A stretch of 38,042 nucleotides of DNA, from contig BMAT01013642.1 of NCBI GenBank assembly GCA_019649035.1, positions 157,568-195,609 on the forward strand, in the 5' to 3' direction. Source of the DNA: Elysia marginata (lineage: Eukaryota > Mollusca > Gastropoda > Plakobranchidae). This document shows positions 1 to 11,100 of this stretch, one piece after another. Each line of letters begins with the position of its first letter. The stretch's first letter is position 1. Below the pieces are notes generated by a model, which searched no databases, was not told the DNA's origin, and saw only the letters and a program-made list of their open reading frames with translations. A program made the position numbers and the translations under genes.

Positions 1-867
1 TCAATGAATACAGAGTGTGCAAATCATGCCACCAGGCCAGCTCTGAAAATTTTTTTTTTCAATTGAGGGGACGGTGGCGGAGGAGAGGGGAGAGGCCTTC
101 ACTCTGTCGCCGACAGCATTCGCACTTTCCTCGCCCCTAGCGCGTCCCAAATGCGGCGTCGGAGGACTTGGTGCTCGATCCTAAAAGGTGCCTCTACTCT
201 GTCTGAGCGTTAAACTCTTCTTAGTGTTAGTCTATATAACTTCCTGATTTTTAGTTGCACATTCATGTTTTAAGTAATGCAGTCATGTACCAGAAAGTAA
301 AATAGTTTTATTTTATTTTTTCTATTTCATTGTTTTAATCACTTGCTAATAATGTGTTATAGGCTATTGAATAAAATCTATAAATCTATAAATGCATATA
401 ATCAGAATTGAATAAAAGTATCTTCACTGCAGTGAACACGAGATATAGTTTTATTATATATTTTTTAATTATATTAACTAATTTTGATGTGAAGGCGTTT
501 ATTGGTTATACAGCTGTATTGTTGATATTTCTAACACGAAACAAAACAACTCTATAAAATCATGTCTCTATATTTATACCTATTTATGAACGAGACAGAG
601 TTATTATCACTGCATTCACTCCACAGTGTAGACATGCATTGTAGACAAATCGTACCATAACAGAGAGCAATAAAGATATTGTCAAAACTAAAAACAACAG
701 AAAGCGATATTCATAAACGTTTATCAGACTTGTAGAGCTTATACGTGTGTTTTAGCAAAGATAATAAATCAAAAGAATGGTGAGAAGGGAAAGATATTTC
801 TAATGCAAAATAAGAGTTACGGTATACTAATAACAATTAGACCAAAAATAATAACTTTAAAAAACAT

Positions 868-868
<1 letters not shown>
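1..868. other. Non-coding stretch at the window edge
   Basis: No supportable gene. Positions 61-200 are distinctly GC-richer than the rest and could be the edge of a CpG-rich promoter or a repeat, but no open frame, splice pair or known RNA is visible. From 200 on the sequence is AT-rich and featureless until the trinucleotide microsatellite. Confidence 0.5.
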
Positions 869-915
<47 letters not shown>

Positions 916-921
916 CGATGT

Positions 922-958
<37 letters not shown>

Positions 959-1275
959 AATAATAATAATAACAATAATATTAACAACAACAATGAAAAT
1001 AATAGTAATAATAGTAATAAAATAATAATAATAAATAATAATAACAATTGATAATAATAATTATTATTGTTATTAATAATAGTTATTATTAATAATAATA
1101 ATAATTAATAATAATAATAAGTAATAATAATAATAATAATAAGTAATAATAATAATAATAAGTAATAATAATAATAATAATAAGTAATAATAATAATAAT
1201 AATAATAAGTAATAATAATAATAATAATAAGTAATAATAATAATAATTATTATTATTATTATTATAATTATCATA
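869..1275. repeat. Compound (GAT)n / (AAT)n microsatellite
   Basis: A nearly pure GAT run (869-959) passes into AAT repeats that extend to about 1275. Between 1100 and 1240 the AAT blocks are punctuated by regular AAGT interruptions, giving a second-order period. Around 1046-1100 AAT and ATT runs face each other and could fold as a hairpin. The frames crossing it encode runs of Asp/Asn or of Ile, Tyr and Leu, which are translation artefacts rather than a gene. Confidence 0.95.
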
Positions 1276-1476
1276 ATACAACATTAGCAAGGCCAAAAAT
1301 GAGCTCAAACCACCCAAGCATTTCTAGGTGGCATTAAGCATGTCAAATTTGGAGCAAAGTTGTAAACTGCGTTGAAGATTGGATGATTGAAAGATTTTAA
1401 AAGTATGAAATAAACAGTGGAGATAAGTAGGCTTTTTAGTGGAAATTTCCGAAATGTCCGCCTTAAGATTAAGTAT

Positions 1477-1562
1477 GATTCGAACCTTCGACTTATGGAT
1501 GCTTCGGCGCCCACCGCCTTGCCACTTAGAGAAACATAGCTTATACCATGTCGCCACTACGC
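1477..1562 (-). repeat. tRNA-like SINE head (candidate)
   Basis: On the - strand a perfect B-box core GGTTCGAATC lies at 1477-1486. Two imperfect A-box candidates lie upstream on that strand: TGGCGACATGGT (1545-1556) and one at 1510-1524. The longer A-B spacing recalls a tRNA with a long variable arm (Ser/Leu type). A clean cloverleaf cannot be closed and the acceptor stem is not evident, so a tRNA-derived SINE or decayed tRNA is more likely than a working tRNA gene. Confidence 0.4.
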
Positions 1563-2128
1563 TCCATATTGTAGATTGGAGTGGGCATTTTTTTTTTCAA
1601 AACATTGGAAAGCGTCCAAAACTTTTCGGAGTGTACTCGTATAACATGAATGCTTTTGGAGGAGGCATGAAATATTTAGCTGCCTTGATTAACATGTTCT
1701 ACATAACTCTTTGCTGCTTTCAATATGATTTTCATGGCTGTTATAGAGAGTAGGCTATTAGTATAATATAGTATAATATTGTTCATCTTCTGGCAATGCC
1801 AGTTGACTGTGTAATCACCATTTATGAATCTCGTGTAGAATCCGCTGAGGAAATCACCTAGCTTCACTTGTACAGATGATGTCTGGAACATAATACATTG
1901 TTGTAACTTGTTGGATCATCCAATGGTAGGGCCTACTAATTGTACAGCAGCAAGGTTCAATTTCTCTGACATGGCTCTTAAGAAAGGGCTCCGAGATCAT
2001 TGTTGCATGTTACAAAAATCAAGAGACTTCAGGAATGCGAGTTATATGGACACAGTTGTATTTTATTGGATTTGTTTTCCAGCAGATATTTTTTCTACGT
2101 TTTACCAGGGCTGAGAAGACGATAGATC

Positions 2129-2245
2129 TTTGATGATTACATTGATTATGGTAAAATCGAACGTTGCCCTGTAAGGATTATTCCCTCAGCAGCTATTCAC
2201 ACTGTCCAAGATATTGTTTCATGTGTTTTTAAACGGACTTTATAG
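2129..2245 (+). pseudogene. Possible Tudor-domain relic
   Basis: One + frame between stop codons reads as a block resembling the second half of a Tudor domain. It contains DDYIDYGKIERCP, followed by an I-I-P and a VQDIVSC-like stretch. The D-Y-G-x-x-E spacing is typical of extended Tudor domains in germline proteins. About 38 codons are open. The preceding frame is closed by a stop and no convincing splice sites bracket the block. It may be a fragment of a duplicated TDRD-type gene, a decayed exon or chance. Confidence 0.3.
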
Positions 2246-2786
2246 CCTTTTGAGAACATTTATTTTGGACACTTTTGTACTATAGGAAATGCACTTAATT
2301 CAGCCCTGGAACGAATTTGACTGTAACTTATAGATTTATTACTTTATTTTATTTTATTTCTGGGTAGCTGAAATCTCTATATTACATTCTACTTATCTTT
2401 TTCAGATATTTTGAAATATCTTTTCCTCTTATATTAATGTTACAAATCCGGGCTTGGGTTGTCTTGAGAATTGAAATTGGTCTCTGAAGAAGCGTTACAT
2501 ATTTTTTACATATAATATGCATGATGCATTAAACAAGACGAGCATCAAATTTTTTCACATATTGTCGTGCCAAATAAACAGAATTAGATCTTTAGGAGTC
2601 TGTAGGGGATAGTTTAAAATCTAAATCTTAGTTTTGATTTATCTGTACAGGCAAGTCGTTAAAATCTAGCTCTTTATCTCGACAAGTTAATAGGATTTCG
2701 GGCTAGAGCTCTATGAACGCAGAGTTTAAACCAGACTTCTCTAGGCATGGCTGATTAGATAGTTGGCCGACAATATGATTATTTTA

Positions 2787-3247
2787 GGGGACGTTCACAA
2801 ACAATGTGGACAGCGAGGGGGGGGGGGTTGCAATATGTCCACACCCTGTCCATAGGGGGAGGGGGTTGCAAAATGTCCACACCCTGTCCATAGGGGGAGG
2901 GGGTTGCAAAATGTCCACACCCTGTCCATAGGGGGAGGGGGTTGCAAAATGTCCACACCCTGTCCACAAGGGGGAGGGAGGTTGAAATGTGAACTATTGT
3001 GGATAAAAACAGTACTTTACTAATTCAATGATTTATAATTTAATGATTTTGTCTCTTTACATGCAACTGGTCATGGTAGATAACCATCAGTGGGATTATG
3101 GAACAGAGGAGTGGTAAAGCCATCTGTTCACGCTCTTGTCCACAGGAGGGGGGGGGGGAGTACAGTCATTTGTTTACACCTGTTCGCAGGGGGGAGAGGG
3201 GTCTGAGAAATGGGCAAAATCTGTCCACGTGGTTTCTGAACGGTCCC
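2787..3247. mobile_element. Non-autonomous TIR element (Harbinger-like TTA flanks)
   Basis: Imperfect terminal inverted repeats of about 28 bp face each other: GGGGACGTTCACAAAC... at 2787-2813, and the complement of GGGACCGTTCAGAAAC... at 3221-3247. Both continue to a shared GTGGACAG. The ends are flanked by the direct triplet TTA (2784-2786 and 3248-3250), the target duplication usual for PIF/Harbinger elements. The interior has no transposase frame; it is largely a G-rich satellite plus diverged 'TGTCCAC' copies near 3137 and 3221. The superfamily rests on the triplet alone. Confidence 0.6.
2828..2982. repeat. 38-bp tandem satellite, four copies
   Basis: Copies begin at 2828, 2866, 2904 and 2942, exactly 38 bp apart, with a TTGCAAAATGTCCACACC core and a G-rich tail (GGGGGAGGGGG). 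Copy 1 has one substitution (AATATG) and copy 4 a diverged end. The array lies inside the TIR element. The Trp/Cys-rich open frames across it on the - strand are repeat artefacts. Confidence 0.93.
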
Positions 3248-3250
3248 TTA

Positions 3251-4330
3251 CGGTTTGTACTGTCCTTGCTTGTTGTCATTGTTGGCCTGGACCTATATAA
3301 AACAAAAATTTAACACGAGTGCGCTTTGCCAGATGTAAGTAACCAGGTATTTTTAAAAGAGTTGCACCCAGATTACAATAGAACAGTTCTTTTGTTTAAC
3401 AATTGGGGTCAGAGCTCTCTTGGGGGTCGTCAAAATTAGCCTATTCTATTCACTACGCTTGAGTTCTGGAAAAACCATATTGATGAACAACTTGTATAAT
3501 TGTAGACTGGTTATGTTTTATGAAATTATCTTCTTAAAAGTGTCTTCTCGCGTGGCGTAAAGGTCTTTGCGTATCCTATGCAAAAATAGACAATTTTTTT
3601 TGCAAACCGCTGCGGGTTAGAAAAATGGCTAAAATTCTACAATTATGTTTTGAAAGGTAGGACAATAGAGACCTTTAGCACACGCACCGTGTCTCAATAC
3701 GCGTACGTGAAAATCGGGAAAGCAGATTGAGGAAACTATAAAAATAATGAATCCAGTTTCTAAAAATAGACGCCACAGACGTTCGCGTCATACTCACGCG
3801 TTGCTGCTTAAAGTCTGTAATGCATCATCCTAGGGACATCCACCAAAATCTGATCATTTTAAGACTTAATCGTGGAAATTTATTTTCGTTTTTTTTTTGC
3901 TATATACATGTATATGCGTTAATTAACGGGTGATAAGCTAAAGAACAAAGTGTTGACCTACATGAGCTCAGAACGACTCCTCTAAGGAAAGCAATTTTTG
4001 CGGATCTTCGAGAGAGCTCTGACGTCATGTCTCACTCAGCCGCGAGCCAAGTTGATCTAGATTATCCATCCTTCAGCTGCTCTGAATAATATTGCAGTAG
4101 AACAGTAACTAATCTATACTCAGCTGTTCTGAATCCACACACCAGCATAAATTAAATTCCTGCTACAGAATTTAGATCCACATTTATGTTATCAAGATTA
4201 ATCTTGCAGCAGAAACTCGTGGTTTAGGGCCAAAAAAGAAGGTGGCAGAAGAAGAGATAGAGAGACATGTAGCCTATAAACAGAGATATAAATAGGCGAG
4301 AGAGATAAATATAGATAGAGATAGATAGAT

Positions 4331-4379
<49 letters not shown>

Positions 4380-5041
4380 TGTGAACTATAATAGAGAGGA
4401 GAATAAAACGGATATAGAAAGATGAAAAGTAAATAGAATGGTTTCAATTCATTTGGAAAAAAAATCACAGTTCAGGTAAGAGGAATAGAATAACTTGAAT
4501 TTACAGCATGATTAAGCATGAGAAATTGATCATAGCTATCTCTGTTATAAAGCCCATGCTTTCAGCTTTCAGAAAACACATACTTTTATGAGGGATTTTG
4601 ACATCATGTGTGAAATCAGCAGTCAGTGCTGTGCCACGTCTTATGTTTGTAAACACCTGTTCCCCTGACAACGATAAAACAGCGTAGGCCTACTGCCTAC
4701 TTTGCGCTACGGGCGCTAGTCAACAAAGCTAGGCCTACCAAAGCGCGCCAAGTATGATTTCGGTCAGAAGTTTGAGTGATGGGGCGAGTCTAGTTTCGCT
4801 TTCAACATACTGAACGTTACGCCCGCCTCTACTCGTCTCCCTCTTATCTATCTAGCCCTGGAAGCCAAAACCAAGGCCGCAAGAACTAAACCTCTAGATT
4901 CTATCTGCATATATCTAGAGTCTAGAATAATATCAAATTCTACTTTCTACAAATTTATTTGATTTGGTAACATCTAGGTATACCTAATTCTTGATTTGCT
5001 AAATCAGGATAAGTCTACATAAACCGAAATTCTATTTAAAG
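3251..5041. other. Intergenic region upstream of the kelch gene
   Basis: No supportable gene. It contains a GA microsatellite, listed separately. The less AT-rich segment 4600-4880 is the most likely site of the promoter and 5' leader of the downstream gene, but no TATA box or initiator can be called. TAGGCCTA-type palindromes recur near 4685 and 4727. Confidence 0.4.
4313..4380. repeat. GATA/GA microsatellite
   Basis: A short GATA run passes into an almost pure GA dinucleotide tract, broken by one extra G near 4370. The Ser/Leu-rich frame on the - strand is an artefact. Confidence 0.93.
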
Positions 5042-5136
5042 ATGACTTCGAAGAATGACATTTTTTTGCTAGAACTGTATTCCTATGAGTATGACTGTGA
5101 TGAGGAGAATGTCGCACCCAAGTCATTCCAAAAAAT
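5042..5136 (+). CDS. Kelch gene exon 1 (start codon)
   Basis: Encodes residues 1-31 plus two bases of codon 32, beginning MTSKNDIFLLELYSYEYDCD. It ends at a strong donor, AAT|GTGAGT. Acidic and unrecognised; it is not an obvious signal peptide because Lys and Asp precede the hydrophobic patch. Confidence 0.8.
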
Positions 5137-8100
5137 GTGAGTGCCATCTAGATGCCATCTAGATCTAGATATATAGATCTATTTCTAAAACTAGTCTAGT
5201 GTTCAGGTCTAGATAACATCAAGATTTGGTGAGTCTGAACTGAAGTCTGGGCATGATTGGTGAATGGTGTTTACACTGTAGAACTAGATCTAGATCTAGA
5301 TCTAGTTCTAGCCTAGATTTGTAAAACCTGTTCTAATTCTAGAGTCCTTTTTGACGAAATAAACGAACACTTTTATAATTCCTGGGTCTAGATTAGATAT
5401 AGATCTAGAGTGATAATATTGTTGTGTGCAATCGGCACAATCCATGGATTGTCCTGCGCTATTGGTGAATTCATGGAAGGTGCGATATCATAAAAAGTTA
5501 AAATTAATATAGCCTATTGCATGACTAGGTTTGAAACCAAAATTTCATTTTCAGGTAGCTTAGCAAATCAGGAAATCCTTTCATTGGGAAGAAATCATCA
5601 CCCCCTGCGATGTGATGTCCGATATTAAGTCTGAGTCTCCGCTTTCTCTCTTTCAAGAGTATTGCATGCTTGGGAGTCATCATCAGTCTTTGCTAATCCA
5701 GATCTTTTAGGCCAGGAATGACCCTAGATGCTGAAAATGTTTTTGACATAGATCTAGATCTAGCTAATTATGATCTAGATCTATATTTTAAAATATAAAA
5801 TCTCCATTATTTCTCATAAAATTGAATTAAATGATCTTAGAACGAATTTAAAGTACAGATCTAGAATGTACACTTTGGTCAAACAGGACTGCACCAGTGC
5901 CCGAAAATGAAAAAAAAAACCTTTTGAAATTGTTGATATCTAGATGGGATCAATTTTTGCTCAAGAAGGATTGAATTTGATAGTTAAAAGACTAAGAAAT
6001 TATGCAGAAACTATCTAGATACACGCCAAACTGGTGCCCGGCACCCTTTGCCAAAACAATACTCAGGAGTCATTTTCTGGCACACTGGGACCGGCTAAGG
6101 GACCATCTCACCCTGTGTGCATTACAATTACATAAAACCACCCATAGTTATGACAGCAAACAAATTTTCTTAACCATTTATTTTTTTTAATTACACAACC
6201 CCTTTCTTTTTTTATTCCACAGTCTGTCTGAAGGTGGGCAAGAGACATTTTCTTGTCAGTTACAAGGCAGTATCTCAAGCAGAAAGCATATAAGGATACT
6301 TACAGACAAGTGGTCTGAAAACCAGGAGAGTATAGATATCAATGTTGTTAAGGGTAAATCCAGGAAAGAGAAATTGTGCACATTGACTCCTGAAAACAGG
6401 TAAAATTGACAAATAGATCTATTGAATTCATTTTTTAAAAGTTTTAAAAGTCACTTAAACCATTGATTACATTTAAGTTTAAAGTAGTTGTAAAATTATT
6501 AACCTACTATTAAATAGTATTATATTTTAAGATTATAAATATTTTAATTTTATGTCACTAGTTGAGAGTGCATGAATACAAGTAAACAAGCTGTATGCCA
6601 CTAACTGTGTTTCATTGATTTTTTAAATTTATTTGAACATCAGTTGCTTCCAGTGGTCCAAATCTAAAAGCAGCAGAAACCAGCTGAAGCTCTTGTGCAC
6701 AGAAAAGGTTACCTTGGAAGCTGTTGTGGTGTGTGCAGCTATGGACAAGAACACAGGCTTAGATGGATCTTTTGTCTTAAATTCTCAAACAAGTGAAAAC
6801 AAAGAGAGTCCAGACATGAAAAAAATTAATGAACACACTCCTTTAATAGAGGTGAGTTAATTCTTGAACTTGTTATTTTTTGTCTTTTATCAAAGCTTTT
6901 GTTATCAATTTTCACCTATATCAAAAATAGTATGGTGCTTGCATAGACATGCTACGTGCAATTTTTTGAAAAATTCAGTATTTTTCCTTTCAAGATTATC
7001 ACCATAGTCTACATTGAATGATTGATAGATAAATGCTCGAGTCCTCAATATTTAAACCAGTCAAAATCAATGTGGTACTATGAGGTCTTTGTTATATTAC
7101 TTTGCTATTAAGACAAGCATGACATAAACACATGCTTTTGTGACCTCTCAAGCATGTGCAATTTACCAATACCAGATAGTGCTGTAATGTAATCATAATG
7201 AATTTATATTATAAGAAAAAAATCATGTAATGCAAGGAAAGAAAGTTGACCCTTTTCACTGGAAGTTGTATCTCCGCTTTTAAAACTGAATTAATTCTTC
7301 ACTTGTTTGTACTAGGTTAAAGTTGTCATTTCTTTTTTTTTTTGGTATTGTTCCTTACAAAAAAAAATTATATATCAAGTACATAGTATTCATTTTATTG
7401 TTATGTTGCTAAAAGAATAGAACATATTTTATTGACCAAAAACATTTGTAATTATCTTGCCACTAAATATTTTTGAAGGCTGTGTTTTTTTACCACATAG
7501 ATTTTATAAAAAAGAAGAGAGGTAGTTTGGGAGTTTTTTACAGAGCTTAGCACTTAACTCTTTGGTCCACTCTAGGACGGAAAAGAAAGCATTTAGAGAA
7601 CAAAAAGGAGGATGCAGCTTAAAATAATTTTTTAAAGTTTTGTTCACCTGTAGTTAACTAAGTTAAATAAGTTAACTTATTACTTAATTTATAAAAAATG
7701 TCTTTCACTTCAGGGTAACCCTCATCAATCTTCTAAAACACCTAAAGTGCCCACAAAAAGGTCTCGAGATGGAGACATAACGCCAAACCCAAAGTCCAGA
7801 AGGCACAGAGGGGCAATGAGAGCTCTCACATTAAACACTTCGAGTTCGACTCCACCCTCAAAAATGGTAGGACAGGACAGGATGTCAGTGAGCCTTGCAA
7901 ACAAAGTGGAATCAGAGGATCCACTGATCACTCCCCGTTGTCAAAGCAGTGGAAACTTTACAAGATGTGTTGATCTCTCAAGCAGAGGTATGATTGTTTT
8001 GGATGTCATGATGGCTTGGGTCAGATTGTTTAAGTACCGGTAATATATTCCTGTTCTGTTTTGCATACATTACAAGGCTTAAAGTACAGTAACACTTATA

Positions 8101-11100
8101 CTCATTAGTTAAATTTCATTTTTCCTTTATGTATGTTGATTAGTCAAGAACAGAAAATATTTAAATTTAAACTATTTGAATCAGATAAATTTTAAGATCT
8201 TAGATTTCAAATTTTTCATATGCAAAGCAGGGTGACGGTTTCCTAAGAATATTTTAGTATCAAGTAATATGTAATTTGCCTCTGGCAAAAGGCAAATTTT
8301 GTGGTTTATCTCAAGAAACATTTAAAGGTTTTTATTTTAAAAATTTGGTTTTTTAATATTCTGCACTTATTCAGAATAGCACTGGGAAAGGTAATTAGTA
8401 ATTTTTTATTGTAGAGATACTTGTGACTACCTGTCAACCACAATTTAAAAACATTTTTATTATACTTCAGCAAGCAGTATTCAAATTTCAACCTCATATT
8501 TTTGGTTAAAAACTTTTTTTTTGCACCTTACCTTTATTAGTTTAAATCAAGAGCGAAGTCCTGCTCAATCAACTGTCATAGTTTTGTTGTGTCATGGTAA
8601 TAGTTAATGGATACTTATCTCTCCTCTTTTTTTTTAATCACTAACTTGACAGTTCCTAAGCCAAGCAGTCGCTGGGGCCACACTATGACTCCTGTAAGCA
8701 GTGATCTGGCTGTTCTCATTGGCGGCCAAAGTGATAAATTATTGAGCAAAGATTCCATTTGGTTTCTTCACCCAGGTAAATCATCATACTTTTTAATTGA
8801 CATTAAATTACAGTTATTACTTCTAACTTTTAGCTGTGTCTATCAATATATTTTTCCTGTGAAATTTTTTTATTTCTTTTTCATGATTTGTTCAGTAAGC
8901 TTTAGGAGATAATAAATCAGCTTTGAATTAGATGTTCTGAACCCCACTGCCGCCCACAGCTAGGTAGGAGAAAAAATTATAAAATGCCTAAATTAGTAAC
9001 TAGCGTGTTCAAAATAGAATTGATTTAAAAAATATAGAAAGTTATAGCCACTTTACAAGATTTTTAATCCATGTGTCTTTATTTTGGTGTTTTTGTTTTG
9101 AGTAATAACACGGGGAGCAAAGTCCCATTCATACAGGAAATTGTTTTTGGGCTGCCTGTTTTTTCATCACTACATTCAACTCTTTCTTGAACCTAAACGG
9201 TTTGATGCAAAAATTGTAGTTTAAGTTGTCATCCCCATATGAGAATGGCCTTTAAAAGTCCCTATCGCAATCAATTTGTGTGGTTTTCAAAGTTTCTTAA
9301 TTGTAAGGTGATTCAATCTGGTAAAGTGAGTGAAAATGCTACCATAATAAATCAGAATCTTTCTTTTTTGTTGTTGTTGTAAAGTTTCAAAGAAAAAGAT
9401 TTTAAAAAAAGGCAACTGTCTTCTTCAAGTTGCTTGTTTTATGTGGCAAAGTTGCAATTTTGGCGACTAATTTATAAAAAAAAAAACCCATAAAAATGTG
9501 GGTATGCCATATTTTACCGTTCGTGGCTAAGGTGTGCAAACTACGCAAAAATCGTTCTTAAGCTGTAGATGTTAGCAAACACTTGATTATATTGTTCTCA
9601 AAAGCTTAATATACTATGCAATGGCATTTGAAATGTATTAAGATGAATAATGCACCCTTGCAATGACTTTTGTCAGTAAATTTTGTGAATTTTTGTGTTT
9701 TGGACTGTTTTCAGTTGTTCTTGTACAAACATAGACAATCATGTACATCTGAAACCAAAACGGCCCCAAAATCAACAAATAAAACGACAAAAACCTAATC
9801 AAAATAGAAATTCAACATGAAACTAACCTCATAAAGTGCTAAAATCCACTTGAAAACACTCCATGAATTAATCCAAAATAGGTAAATACTCCAATAATTG
9901 AGAGAATTGTAACACCATGATCACCTGCATTTGCTCCATTTCTAGAACTAGGTCTAAATCGCATTTCTTTTTTTTTTCAATTTTTATCGAATTTTAGCCC
10001 ATAACCATCTTGCATGTTTCAAAACGAAACTTCTAAGTTCACACCAATAAAAGTTCTTTGACTTGGACTGGATTTTAATCAAATATGGTTTGGAAAAAAA
10101 AATGGATTATCCGTAATGTGTTCATACTTCTCTGGTCCCTTCCGCATAGGAAACTGTGACGAATAAATATAATGTCTCCTGTCCTTTCCACAATGGAAAT
10201 TGCAATGAATAAATATGTGTCCTAAAGAGTTAAGGGCAGGAAGTGAACTCGTTCATCAAGTAACATTTTGTTACTTCTTTACCCTGAGATTACCAGACAG
10301 TCTTTTATAATATTCGAACTAAGATAATTTTATGCTCTAACAAGGATCTTTCAGAATTAAGCTTATTTCAGCTTTTCCCCCCCTCAAAGTCAAATTTGTG
10401 ATTTCAGCTCAAATTTTTTTCTCAATTTTATTGGGGAAAAAATGAGTCAGTTTACAATTCAAGACCTGCTTGCTAGTAAACTATTCCAGTATTAAATTTA
10501 ATTAAGAGCGTAACTTCTGCTCCTATAACTAAGCCTTCTGAAGTGCTGCCCTTGCCTATTGTTACTGAATAGTTATACTGATTCCAAAGCACTAAGAGTT
10601 CTGCTTTGTTTTCAGTTTTTTTGTCGTCGACCATTTACTCGTACAACCATGGCTTATAGATTGGAACTAATTAATGGGCTGATGAACTGCTCTATCATAT
10701 ACAGTAGTATCCGGTTAAACGCACGGCACTTGGGGGACCCAAAAAGCGTGCGTTTAGGAGATGCGTGCACTTATGAAAAGTAGTAAAAAATTACTAGTTA
10801 TTTCCCTTTAGAGCACGATACATAATTATAATAAAAGAACTGGTTTGTTTCCCTTTATTATACAAACATCATGCATGGACGGTAGGTAAGATTAAGAAAT
10901 ACAATGTACATAGTTTGAACGATCTCTCACTCTCTCTTTTTTTTTTTTGGTGGGAGGGGGGGTGGAGGACGTTGGGGGAGTGGGGGCCTGTTCTTCCTTT
11001 TTTTCTCTCAGAACATGTAGTTGTTTCTTTATTTCCAGAAGTGGGATAAGTGAAATATCTTTTTAAGAATTTAACACCCTCCGAGGCTTTAGGAATTCAA

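Noticed and set aside
1..200. GC-rich start as a possible exon or structured RNA
   Set aside because: No open frame, splice pair or known RNA motif, and it is cut by the window edge.
803..1317. Poly-Asp/Asn and poly-Ile/Tyr/Leu open frames
   Set aside because: They are translations of GAT and AAT microsatellites on both strands.
1439..1753. 104-residue + frame
   Set aside because: It runs antisense through the tRNA-like SINE head and has no homology or splice support.
2779..2969. Trp/Cys-rich - strand open frames
   Set aside because: They follow the 38-bp satellite; the same short peptide recurs in shifted frames.
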